DNA from: CAWHYG01 sp963833505
GTDB lineage: Bacteria; Eisenbacteria; RBG-16-71-46; CAIMUX01
Assembly (NCBI GenBank): GCA_963833505.1
Contig: CAWHYG010000006.1
Coordinates: forward strand, 434,001 to 498,000
Reading direction: 5' to 3'
DNA length: 64,000 bases
Of the stretch, positions 8,665-16,772 are shown one piece after another. The notes under the pieces were generated by a model. It made no database searches, was not told the DNA's origin, and was given only the letters and a program-made list of their open reading frames with translations. Position numbers and translations under genes: made by a program. The number at the start of each line of letters is the position of its first letter. The first letter of the stretch is position 1.

Positions 8665-10920
8665 ATGCGACGCCTGACCCTCGGTACGTTCCTGGCTGCG
8701 GCCGCGGTCGCGGCACTGTCGATCGGGCCGGCTCGTGACGATTCGGGCGGGGCTCTGCCGGGGGCCGCCTCGGCGGTGGGTCGGAGCGCGCCTTCAATGG
8801 GGGGCGCGACTCCCGTGGTGACGCCCGAACCGGCGCCCGACGCCCTCGACGACGCGCTCGCTCTCGCCGGCCTCACCCGCAAGGATCTCGGATGGGAGGC
8901 CCGAGGCTGGTGGGAACGCTATCCGGAGGACATCCCGTACAAGCTCCGGCACTTCGACGATCTCCTGGCCGAACCGCTGGCGGTGGTTCCCTTTCTTCGC
9001 GCGATGGGCGCGACCCTGAAGCAGACCTTGTCCCCGGAGAACGTCGCCGGAAAGAAGAACGGCACGGGAGCAGGGGCGCTCTTCAGCGCGGTGCATGATC
9101 TCGGGGTGAACAAGCGTTTCGGGGGATTCCGGCCCTTCTCGGCCAACCTCACGGCGGCCCGCACGCCGCTGCCGGACGCGCTCCTGGAAGCCTGGAAGGC
9201 GGAAGGCAGGCCGGTCCAGTTCATCACGTTCGCGCAGGAGTCTCCCTACCCGCTGATCGGCAAGGATCTGGACAAGGCCTGCGCCGATCTGCCCCCCGCG
9301 GTGAGCGGGATCCTGGGGCAGCTCGTCCAGAACCTGCTCGACGCGCGGCACTGGGCGGTGCTGGCGTTCCGGAACGTCCCGCTCGAGACGCGCGAGCAGG
9401 TGGCAACGAGGCTCGACCTCGGGGAAAAGGAAACCGACGCCCTCGAGTATGAGCCGACGATGGATGACATGGCCCACAGTTGGGACGAAGCGAGCCTCTG
9501 GTACGCCGGGCTCAAGACCGTCGAAGCCCTGGACCAGGCGCGGCTTGCGCTCACCGATTCCCTGCTTCAAGCCGGCCCGAAACTGGACAAGATCCACATC
9601 GATGTCGACACGCCGGCCGGGCGGGTGATCGTGAACGGCACGGGCGACGATCCGATCGACGTAGGCGAGGGCGCGTTTCTCGTGGTCGACCTGGGAGGCA
9701 ACGATCACTACACCGGTTCGCTGGCCGCCTCGAATCCCAGGCTTCCCGTCGCCGCCGCGCTCGATCTGGGAGGCGATGACGTCTACGACTGCGGTGACCG
9801 GGCGCTCGGTTGTGGGGACACCGGTATCGGCGTCCTGCTCGACGCCAAGGGGAACGACACCTACAAGGCCAGGACCCTGGGAGAAGGAGCCGGTCTTTTC
9901 GGGATGGGAGTGCTGATCGACCTCGCCGGCAACGACGTCTACGAGCAGCACTACAGTGGGCAGGGAGCCGGTTTCTTCGGAATCGGCCTCCTCATCGACC
10001 TGGCTGGAGACGATCATTACACGCTCTGGAGCGACGGGCAGGGATTCGGCGGCGTGGCCGGGGTCGGCGTCCTGGCCGATCGCACCGGCAACGACACCTA
10101 TCTCGCCGTGCCGGATCCCGCCATCACCGCGCGTCCTTCCTATCACAGCGCGGCGAAGATCTCCGTCAGCGACGCCCAGGGATGCGGCATGGGCCGGAGA
10201 GGCGACGGCGCGGACGGGCATTCCTGGGCCGGCGGGCTCGGCGTGCTCCTCGACGCCGAGGGCAACGACACCTACACGGCGGGCAACTGGGCGCAGGGGT
10301 GCGGTTATTGGTTCGGGACCGGTCTCCTTTGGGACGGCGCCGGTGACGACGTATACAAGGCCAACGGCTGGGCCTCCGCTTCCGGCGCGCACTTCTGCAT
10401 CGGCGCGGTGGTCGACGAGGCGGGCAACGACGTGCACAGCGTGGCCCAGAACTGGGGTCCCGCTTTCGGCCATGACTTCACGGTCGCCATCCTCTACGAC
10501 GTCAGCGGCAACGACGTCTACGAATGCGGCGGCGAAGGCGTCGGGCACTCGATCAATCGCAGCGTCGCTCTCTGCCTCGACGGCGGCGGCGACGACCGGT
10601 ACGTGTTCACCAGCGACAACCGGCGGCCCGGTCTGGCCAACTTCGATCCGCGCTTTATCAATCGGTCCGGCCCGTCCATCTACTGGACCGAGTCGACCTC
10701 AGTGGGCCTCTTTCTCGACGTGGGCGGCAACGACACCTACATCCTCAAACCCGACGACAAGAACGGGGACTCCAATCACCTGCACCAGGCAGGGAACAAC
10801 GTGGCCCTGACCGACGATCCTGGCAGCGACAATGTGAAAGCTCGGAACCGCGGCATCTTCGTCGACCGGGAATCGGGGACGATCGATCTGGATCGGCCGG
10901 AGGGGGGCAAAAGGAGGTAG
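8665..10920 (+). CDS. secreted protein with twelve Gly-(Asn/Asp)-Asp-x-Tyr repeats
   Basis: 751 residues with a signal peptide (MRRLTLGTFLAAAAVAALS). I chose the ATG at 8665 because GGAGAAGGAG precedes it and hydrophobic export residues follow at once; an ATG 30 bp upstream would add ten charged residues. Residues about 30-310 are a non-repetitive helical domain. From about 315 to the end there are twelve copies of a short unit ending G-(N/D)-D-x-Y/H (GGNDHY, GGDDVY, KGNDTY, AGNDVY and so on), mostly preceded by G-(V/I)-G-V-L-(L/I)-D. Spacing is about 20-45 residues. The pattern suggests a beta-solenoid with Asp-rich turns that might bind Ca2+, but it is not the RTX nonapeptide. No function assigned. 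Confidence 0.8.
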   Translation: MRRLTLGTFLAAAAVAALSIGPARDDSGGALPGAASAVGRSAPSMGGATPVVTPEPAPDALDDALALAGLTRKDLGWEARGWWERYPEDIPYKLRHFDDLLAEPLAVVPFLRAMGATLKQTLSPENVAGKKNGTGAGALFSAVHDLGVNKRFGGFRPFSANLTAARTPLPDALLEAWKAEGRPVQFITFAQESPYPLIGKDLDKACADLPPAVSGILGQLVQNLLDARHWAVLAFRNVPLETREQVATRLDLGEKETDALEYEPTMDDMAHSWDEASLWYAGLKTVEALDQARLALTDSLLQAGPKLDKIHIDVDTPAGRVIVNGTGDDPIDVGEGAFLVVDLGGNDHYTGSLAASNPRLPVAAALDLGGDDVYDCGDRALGCGDTGIGVLLDAKGNDTYKARTLGEGAGLFGMGVLIDLAGNDVYEQHYSGQGAGFFGIGLLIDLAGDDHYTLWSDGQGFGGVAGVGVLADRTGNDTYLAVPDPAITARPSYHSAAKISVSDAQGCGMGRRGDGADGHSWAGGLGVLLDAEGNDTYTAGNWAQGCGYWFGTGLLWDGAGDDVYKANGWASASGAHFCIGAVVDEAGNDVHSVAQNWGPAFGHDFTVAILYDVSGNDVYECGGEGVGHSINRSVALCLDGGGDDRYVFTSDNRRPGLANFDPRFINRSGPSIYWTESTSVGLFLDVGGNDTYILKPDDKNGDSNHLHQAGNNVALTDDPGSDNVKARNRGIFVDRESGTIDLDRPEGGKRR

Positions 10921-10956
10921 CGCCTTGGCCAACAGGGGCCGGCGACCTTTCCGCGT

Positions 10957-11967
10957 TCAGCAGATCCTCGGAAGCTGATCCCCGGTAAGCATGTCCACGA
11001 TGCGGGTCCCGCCGATCCGGGTTCTGAGGACGACCCGGCCGGACGGGTCCGACACGACCTCGCCGATGGAACAGGACGCGGCCCCAAGAGGGTGGGCGCG
11101 AAGAAGGCCGAGCGCCCGCTCCTCGAACTCCGCCGGCACGACGGCGATCAGTTTCCCCTCGTTGGCCACGTAAAGAGGATCAAAACCCAGGATGTCAGCC
11201 AGCGCCTGCACCTCGGGCCGGACCGGAATCGCCGTCTCTTCCAGGCGGATTCCGAACGGCTGACCCTCGACCAGCTCGTTCAAGGTCGTGCCGAGGCCGC
11301 CGCGCGTCGGATCCCGCATCCACCGAACGGGAACGCCGCCCCCGAGAAGCGCTTCGACGAGTTCCCAGAGGGGAGCGCAGTCGCTTCGGAGCGACGACTC
11401 GAAATTGAGGTCATTGCGAGCCGCCATGATGGCCAGACCATGATCGCCGAGGGTGCCGTTCACGAGGATGCGATCGCCGGGCCGGATCGCTTCCAGGCCC
11501 TTCGGGCGCGGATCGATAAAGCGCCCGATCCCCGCGGTGTTGACGAAGACCTGATCCAGTCCGCCGTGCTCGACGACCTTGGTGTCGCCCGTGACGATCT
11601 CGACGCCGGCTTCCCCGGCCGCCTCCCGCATCGAACGCACCAGGCGTTCGAGCAGGTCCCGAGGCAGCCCTTCCTCGAGGAGAAACGCCGCCGAGAGAAA
11701 GAGCGGCCGCGCCCCCATCACCGCCAGGTCGTTCACGGTGCCGCAGACGGCCAGCCGGCCGAGATCTCCGCCTGGAAATTCCAGCGGAGAGACCACGAAC
11801 GAGTCGGTGGTGAAAGCCAGCTCCTCCGAACCCACCTGCAGGCAGGCGGCATCGTTCAGGGGCGCGAGATGAGGGCCGCCCAGAAGCGGAAGGAACAGCT
11901 CCCGGATCAGCCGGTGGGATAGCCGGCCGCCGCTCCCGTGGCCGAGAAGGATTCGGTCCCCGCTCAC
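10957..11967 (-). CDS. hypE: carbamoyl dehydratase HypE (hydrogenase Fe-cyanide synthesis)
   Basis: Dehydrates the carbamoyl group that HypF places on its C-terminal Cys into thiocyanate, the source of the active-site CN ligands. 336 residues in the PurM/SelD fold: HGSGGRLSHRLI at the N-terminus, TTDSFVVSPLEFPGGDLGRLAVCGTVNDLAVMGA, TGDTKVV, MRDPTRGGLGTTLNE, and the exact C-terminal PRIC whose Cys carries the CN group. The GTG start at 11967 overlaps the hypD stop as GTGA. The close fold relative SelD is distinguished by this PRIC end. Confidence 0.95.
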   Translation of the reverse strand: MSGDRILLGHGSGGRLSHRLIRELFLPLLGGPHLAPLNDAACLQVGSEELAFTTDSFVVSPLEFPGGDLGRLAVCGTVNDLAVMGARPLFLSAAFLLEEGLPRDLLERLVRSMREAAGEAGVEIVTGDTKVVEHGGLDQVFVNTAGIGRFIDPRPKGLEAIRPGDRILVNGTLGDHGLAIMAARNDLNFESSLRSDCAPLWELVEALLGGGVPVRWMRDPTRGGLGTTLNELVEGQPFGIRLEETAIPVRPEVQALADILGFDPLYVANEGKLIAVVPAEFEERALGLLRAHPLGAASCSIGEVVSDPSGRVVLRTRIGGTRIVDMLTGDQLPRIC

Positions 11968-13277
11968 GACGCCGTTCGCCCGTACCGGTACCAGGCCGCG
12001 CAGGTCCCTTCCGACGAGACCATGCAAGCCCCGACGGGCGTCTCCGGGGTGCAGAGAGTGCCGAAGAACGCGCAATCGGGCGGCGACACCGCGCCGGTGA
12101 GGACCTCGCCGCACCGGCAGCCTTCGGCGTCCCACGCCGCTTCTTCGACGGAGCGGCGTTCGGCCTCCGACAAGAGGGCTTGCGCGTCGAACCTCGCGTA
12201 CTCGGGGCGAAGAGCCAGGCCGCTCCGGGGAATCAGCCCGAGCCCGCGCCACTCGGCGTCCACGGGACGGAAGACGCGATCCAGGACCTCCAGCGCGCGC
12301 CGGTTTCCCTCCGGAGCCACGGCCCGGGCGTACTCGTTCGTGACCGCCGGTCGTCCCTCGCGGGCGCCGGTTTCGAGGGTCAACAGGGCCCGGAGGATGT
12401 CCACCGGTTCGAAGCCCGTGACGACTCCGCCGACGCCGCGGTCCTCGAGAAAACGATAGGCCTCGGAACCCAGGATCGTGCTCACGTGACCGGGCAGAAG
12501 GAACCCATCCAGGCGAAGAGCGGGCGAGGCCAGGAGCGCCTCGAGAGCGGGGATGACTCGGCGATGCGCGACGAGCACGCGGAAGTTCTCCAGCCCGCGT
12601 CGCTCGGCGTCCAGGATGGAGAGGGCCACCGCGGGACTCGTGGTCTCGAATCCCACGCCAAGGAAGACCACGGTCTTCGGTCCGGCAGACGCCTGAGCGT
12701 TCCTTCCGGACGCCACGGTCGGATCCATGGGCTCGTGCACGCCCGAACGCGCCGGCGCTCCAGGAGCCTTCTTCCCGGACGTTGCGGTCGGTTCCATGGG
12801 CCCCTGGACGCCCGAACGCGTCGATGCTCCGGGAGCCTTCTTCCCCGTGGGCCGGACGGAGGTCTCCCGGACCGCCGCCGGCTGCGCCGCCAGCTCGACG
12901 GCGTCCATGGGCGCATAGACGATCCGGACGTCGGCTCCCTGCGCCCTTTCCAACTCCAGGCTGGAACGCGATCCGGGAACCCGCACGAGATCTCCGAACG
13001 TGGCGATGACGACGCCCTTCCGGGCCAGGGCGATCGCGAGGTCAAGGTAGGTCGTAGGGGTCACGCAGACCGGGCACCCCGGCCCCGAGATGAGCCGCAC
13101 GTTCGGCGGCAGAAGGGACCGGATCCCATGGCGGAAGATCGCCATGGTGTGCGTGCCACAAACCTCCATGAAGGTGCGCTCCGGTTGTCCCCGGCACGCT
13201 TCCGCCAGTCGCTGGACCAGGCCGCGGACCAGATCGGGATCACCGTACGCGCGTTCCCAATCGGCCGGGAGATTCAC
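11964..13277 (-). CDS. hypD: hydrogenase Fe(CN)2CO scaffold protein HypD, with in-frame repeat insertion
   Basis: Iron-sulfur scaffold on which HypC and HypD assemble the Fe(CN)2CO group. Conserved parts: EVCGTHTMAIFRHGIRSLLP, ISGPGCPVCVTP, FLGVGFETTSPA, and the C-terminal cysteine set CRCGEVLTGAVSP...FGTLCTPETPVGACMVSSEGTCAAWYRYG. At 437 residues it is about 65 longer than usual. The excess is a Gly/Pro/Ser/Lys-rich insertion at about 130-200 made largely of two 23-residue repeats, placed between the VYAPMDAVELAAQ helix and the KTVVFLGVGFETT strand. All catalytic motifs survive, so it is probably functional. It overlaps hypC by ATGA and hypE by GTGA. Confidence 0.93.
   Translation of the reverse strand: MNLPADWERAYGDPDLVRGLVQRLAEACRGQPERTFMEVCGTHTMAIFRHGIRSLLPPNVRLISGPGCPVCVTPTTYLDLAIALARKGVVIATFGDLVRVPGSRSSLELERAQGADVRIVYAPMDAVELAAQPAAVRETSVRPTGKKAPGASTRSGVQGPMEPTATSGKKAPGAPARSGVHEPMDPTVASGRNAQASAGPKTVVFLGVGFETTSPAVALSILDAERRGLENFRVLVAHRRVIPALEALLASPALRLDGFLLPGHVSTILGSEAYRFLEDRGVGGVVTGFEPVDILRALLTLETGAREGRPAVTNEYARAVAPEGNRRALEVLDRVFRPVDAEWRGLGLIPRSGLALRPEYARFDAQALLSEAERRSVEEAAWDAEGCRCGEVLTGAVSPPDCAFFGTLCTPETPVGACMVSSEGTCAAWYRYGRTAS
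12710..12850 (-). repeat. in-frame 69-bp tandem repeat inside hypD
   Basis: Two 69-bp units encode SGKKAPGA-x-x-RSGV-x-x-PM-(E/D)-PT (23 residues each), with a partial third at the N-terminal side. The offset of the CCATGG core (12725 and 12794) gives the exact period. The length is a multiple of three and the frame is kept. A similar APG-rich doublet interrupts the nitrilase gene at 50063-50143. Confidence 0.85.
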
Positions 13278-13513
13278 GGCGTCTCCGCTTCGCCGCCGGA
13301 ATCACCCAGCATCTCACGCAGCATCCGCAGGTCTTCTTCGGCCTCTTCGGGCCGAAGGCGCTCGACGGCGCAGCCCGCGTGGACGAGAACGTAATCTCCC
13401 AGCTCCAGCTCGTCGAGGAAACCAAGATGGACCCGCCGCCGGATTCCCTCCAGCTCGACTGTTCCCATCGGTAGATCGATCTCGACGACGCGCATCGGAA
13501 CCGCCAGGCACAT
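13274..13513 (-). CDS. hypC: hydrogenase assembly chaperone HypC
   Basis: 79-residue chaperone that binds HypD and delivers the Fe(CN)2CO unit to the hydrogenase large subunit. It begins MCLAVPMRVVEID; Cys2 is the essential ligand. The beta-barrel continues with VHLGFLDELELGDYVLVHAGCAVERL. GGGAGGTG lies 5 nt upstream of the ATG at 13513, which fixes the start over a longer frame. The stop overlaps the hypD start (ATGA), so hypC, hypD and hypE form one coupled unit. Confidence 0.95.
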   Translation of the reverse strand: MCLAVPMRVVEIDLPMGTVELEGIRRRVHLGFLDELELGDYVLVHAGCAVERLRPEEAEEDLRMLREMLGDSGGEAETP

Positions 13514-13730
13514 GCGGCACCTCCCGAGGCAAGTGTAGCCCGCGCCGGGAGGGCCGTCCATGTCCCCTGACTCCGATCCTGGGCCTCTCCGTCCGATCGC
13601 AATCCGATGCCCCGGAAAGCCGGGGGCCGCTCACCGGATCAGGCAAGAGGCCATCTACGCCCACGACCCGGTCGCTCAGTCAGTTCTGCACCGCCGGTTT
13701 GCAGCGGATCCGCGACCGGTTCGGCCCGCC

Positions 13731-16274
13731 TCAACGCACGAGGACGAACCGTCCCACCTTGCGATTCCCGCCGCATTTGATCGCAAACACGTAGACGCCG
13801 CTGACGACGTCCTGGCCGTTCCGGCTCACCAGGTTCCAGTAGACCGCGCCCGGATCGGTCGCGCGGTGCTCCAGCGTCTGCACGAGGTCGCCTCCCAGGG
13901 TGTAGATGCGGATCTCGCACGCGTCCTTGGGAACGTTGACGAAGGCGATCTTGGTGCCCGTGGGATCGGCGTTGTCGGGCGTCAGGTCCCACCCGGCCGG
14001 ATTCAGGCCCTTGATGTACGGGTTGGGCACGACGTAGACGCCGCCCACCTCCCCGCCGGGCGCCGCGGTCCAGGTCGGGATGACCTCGTCGTCCTCCGTG
14101 GCGGAGGGCGGGCTCGTCAGCTCGATGTGATTCACGCTCTTGACCGTGTCCCCGGGGGCGAGCACGGTCGGCACGGTGTCGTCATAGGCGCTGTAGGAGG
14201 TCACTCCGTAGAAGTAGACCATCCCGTTTTTCAGGCCGACGGAGTCGACGTAGGAGTATCTCCCGACCGGATAGTAGTACTTCTGATTGTTGGGAGGCGG
14301 CGCGCCCGTGTTGACCGGCGGCGGCAGCGAGTCGATGTTGTTCCGGTACTTCGGAAGATAGTCGGGCGAGCTCTTTCCCAGGCCATCCGGCGGATTGAGC
14401 GAAAGATCCGCGATGAGCTGCCAATCCGTCGGGGCCGGCCCGGACGAGCCGACCGGGCGGTCCCATCCTTCCACCCGCCAGACCCGGTATCCCGTGAACA
14501 GGATCTTGCCCTGGATGGGATCGGCATGAAGCTCGCTCTGGTTGTCCCATTGCAGGATCACCTTCCGGTCGCCGGCCGGGGCCACGACGTGGGTTCCGGG
14601 AGCCACCGTTTGCGTGATCGGGCCGAGGTTCGTTCCGGGCGGCGGTGGCGCGACCGTGCCCACCCAGTGAACCAGCAGCTCCAGTCCCTCGGACTCCGAT
14701 TCGGCCTGCGTATGAAAGAGGGGCGTGCAGCAGTTGCAGTCATCGTCAACGTAGTTGTCCGGGATGTCGCACGCGGGATACGTGTCCTTGACGGTGCGGA
14801 TGGTCGGGTTGAGGCTGTCGCAGTGATCCTGCCACCTTTCGGGCTGGCCCGGATCCAGCGCGCACAACAGGGTCTCCTTGCCGCCGGTCCCGGTCAGGGG
14901 GTTGCCGTCGTTGTCCCGCCACTGGCCGTTGTAGATCCGTTGCGCGTTGATCGCATTGGCGACCATCCCGCTCTTGTAGCTTCCGACCACGAAGGCCATC
15001 TGCAGGGTGAGCGTCTCGCCGGGAGAAAGCTCGGCGAAGGGGCCGGCCGAAAAGCAATACCGGTAGTCGTTCGGCTCGGATGTCGGCCGCAGGTCCTTGA
15101 CGCCGCCGGACAGGAGGTCATAGCGCTCGGCGTCGTCGGTCGGATCCCCTGCCGGGTAGGGGTCGCTGCCACTGAAGAAACGGGCGGTGTGCACCCGCAC
15201 CGTGGCCGGGGCGGTGACCCCGAACGGGTCGGTGGTGTGGCCCAGGAACATCCCGCCGAAGTATCCATGGTTCGGGTCATCGCCGCCCTTGGCCGTGACC
15301 CCGTCGTCGGGAACGTCCCACATGGCGCAGATGTCGAGGTGCAGCTTCTGCACCGAACAGTCCTGGATCTGGCCCGAGACCCGCTGGGTGCAGGTGTAGG
15401 TGATCGACGGATCGACGAAGGTGGTGTCGATCGAATAGTAGGCGCCGGCGTCGTCCGTCCAGTAGTCCGGATGGTCCTTCGGTCCGACGTCCGAGTCCAC
15501 GAAGAAGCCCAGGTAGGCTTGCTTGAGCAACTCGGTGCCGTCGTTCTTGATCTTGAAGTCGAACCCGACGAAGTCGGCCGCACCCTCCGTGGACCAGGCA
15601 TACACCTCCTGGTGGATCTTGACGTGGAGCGGCCGGTGTTCGGGATACTGGGCCTTGGCCTCGTCGGTATAGTCCCAGTACTCGCAGGCCAGCATCTTCT
15701 GTGAGATGGCGGAGTAGTCGTTGTCGATGATGCCGTCGCCGTCATCGTCGTAGCCGTTGAGCGGGTCGTTGTCGATGATCCCATCGTGGTTGTCATCCCC
15801 GTGGTCGGCGGAAAAACCGGGCCGATCCCCTCCGGGCGCGCCTTCGTAGGACTGATAGATGGTGTCGCGCGGATCCAGGCTGGGCCTGAGCTCGTACTCG
15901 TAAGCGCCGGTAGACACGTGTGGGAGGTTATCGCTGGCGATGGCGCCGATCCAGAGGGCCGCCGCGTACAGGTATTCGATCCCGCGCCACTCCGCGCTGT
16001 ACTTGTCGGTGAGAAAGCCGGGGTTGCCGATGACCCCGACGTTCGTGATCATGATGTCGAGGTTGTTCTCGTTCTCCCGGAATATGTTGGGCGGCGCGAT
16101 GTCGTAGATCTTGTTGAGATCGGGATGGGGGTCCCGCGCCCAGGCCGGCACGGCCGGGATCATGAGAGCGAGCAGCCCGAGCGCACCCAGCTTCATCAGG
16201 TTTCGGAAGAACTTCAGTCGAAAACAGGACCGGCTCGGAGCGGGTATTCGTCTGCCCAAGGCGGAAGAATCCAT
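13731..16274 (-). CDS. large secreted protein with Ca-binding Asp repeats and C-terminal FlgD/T9SS-like sorting domain
   Basis: 847 residues from the ATG at 16274; an internal ATG at 16196 would put the hydrophobic export stretch MKLGALGLLALMIPAVPAWA at the very start and may be the real start. Around 150-185 there is an Asp-rich stretch (GDDNHDGIIDND, DDDGDGIIDND) like thrombospondin type 3/EF-loop calcium sites. The middle is beta-rich with several Cys. The last ~95 residues read VVPNPYIKG...EIRIYTLGGDLVQTLEH...GQDVVSGVYVFAIKCG, ending in a basic strand, as in FlgD-Ig/type IX sorting domains. It lies between hypF and hypC on the same strand, but nothing ties it functionally to the hydrogenase. 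It is probably a cell-surface or released protein. Confidence 0.8.
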   Translation of the reverse strand: MDSSALGRRIPAPSRSCFRLKFFRNLMKLGALGLLALMIPAVPAWARDPHPDLNKIYDIAPPNIFRENENNLDIMITNVGVIGNPGFLTDKYSAEWRGIEYLYAAALWIGAIASDNLPHVSTGAYEYELRPSLDPRDTIYQSYEGAPGGDRPGFSADHGDDNHDGIIDNDPLNGYDDDGDGIIDNDYSAISQKMLACEYWDYTDEAKAQYPEHRPLHVKIHQEVYAWSTEGAADFVGFDFKIKNDGTELLKQAYLGFFVDSDVGPKDHPDYWTDDAGAYYSIDTTFVDPSITYTCTQRVSGQIQDCSVQKLHLDICAMWDVPDDGVTAKGGDDPNHGYFGGMFLGHTTDPFGVTAPATVRVHTARFFSGSDPYPAGDPTDDAERYDLLSGGVKDLRPTSEPNDYRYCFSAGPFAELSPGETLTLQMAFVVGSYKSGMVANAINAQRIYNGQWRDNDGNPLTGTGGKETLLCALDPGQPERWQDHCDSLNPTIRTVKDTYPACDIPDNYVDDDCNCCTPLFHTQAESESEGLELLVHWVGTVAPPPPGTNLGPITQTVAPGTHVVAPAGDRKVILQWDNQSELHADPIQGKILFTGYRVWRVEGWDRPVGSSGPAPTDWQLIADLSLNPPDGLGKSSPDYLPKYRNNIDSLPPPVNTGAPPPNNQKYYYPVGRYSYVDSVGLKNGMVYFYGVTSYSAYDDTVPTVLAPGDTVKSVNHIELTSPPSATEDDEVIPTWTAAPGGEVGGVYVVPNPYIKGLNPAGWDLTPDNADPTGTKIAFVNVPKDACEIRIYTLGGDLVQTLEHRATDPGAVYWNLVSRNGQDVVSGVYVFAIKCGGNRKVGRFVLVR

Positions 16275-16688
16275 CGCCGTACTCCAGCAGCGGGCGGATT
16301 GGCTTGGATCCGGTCGCAGTTGCGGAGGTTGCGGCCGGGAATGGCAGATCCCCTAAATGCCCCGGATAGCGCGAACAACCCACATTCGAGCCCGGCGCCG
16401 TGGCCGGTCTCTCAGTCGAATCGGGGCTCCTGGAAGTTTGTCGCATGTCTCCATGCGCCGCGGGTGACCCCGATGCCCGCAGCGATCCTCTCTCATGAGA
16501 ATCTACTTCCTTCCCGACCCTGTCAATACCACCGTGGAATTCTCGGGGACCGTCGAGAACATCCCGCGATTGTCGGCTGTGATTTGAGAGACGAAGATTC
16601 TCAAAGATCCCCGCGAAGCAGATCCGCCGCGAACCTGCTGGACCCCATGTTGCCGAGCGGCCTCTTCGACTACCTCGGATCCAGAGGC

Positions 16689-16772
16689 GCGAGCTGGAGG
16701 CGCCGAGCTAGGGGCAGCGAACTGGAGGCGCCGGGCGAGATGCAGCGAGCTAGAGGCGTCGAGCTTGCGCCC
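16689..16772. repeat. three 28-bp tandem repeats overlapping the hypF 3' end
   Basis: Copies start at 16689, 16717 and 16745: GCGA(G/A)CT(G/A)GAGGCG(C/T)CG followed by GAGCTAGGGGCA or variants. The third copy includes the hypF stop codon and its last codons, so the basic hypF tail is partly repeat-derived. The remaining 16275-16688 interval shows no gene. Confidence 0.8.

Noticed and set aside
8665..10920. RTX toxin repeats
   Set aside because: The unit is G-(N/D)-D-x-Y with longer spacing and lacks the GGxGxDxUx nonapeptide and a C-terminal type I secretion signal.
10957..11967. Calling the HypE gene selD (selenophosphate synthetase)
   Set aside because: It ends in PRIC and overlaps hypD, both diagnostic for HypE, and lacks the SelD N-terminal Cys/Sec-Lys motif.
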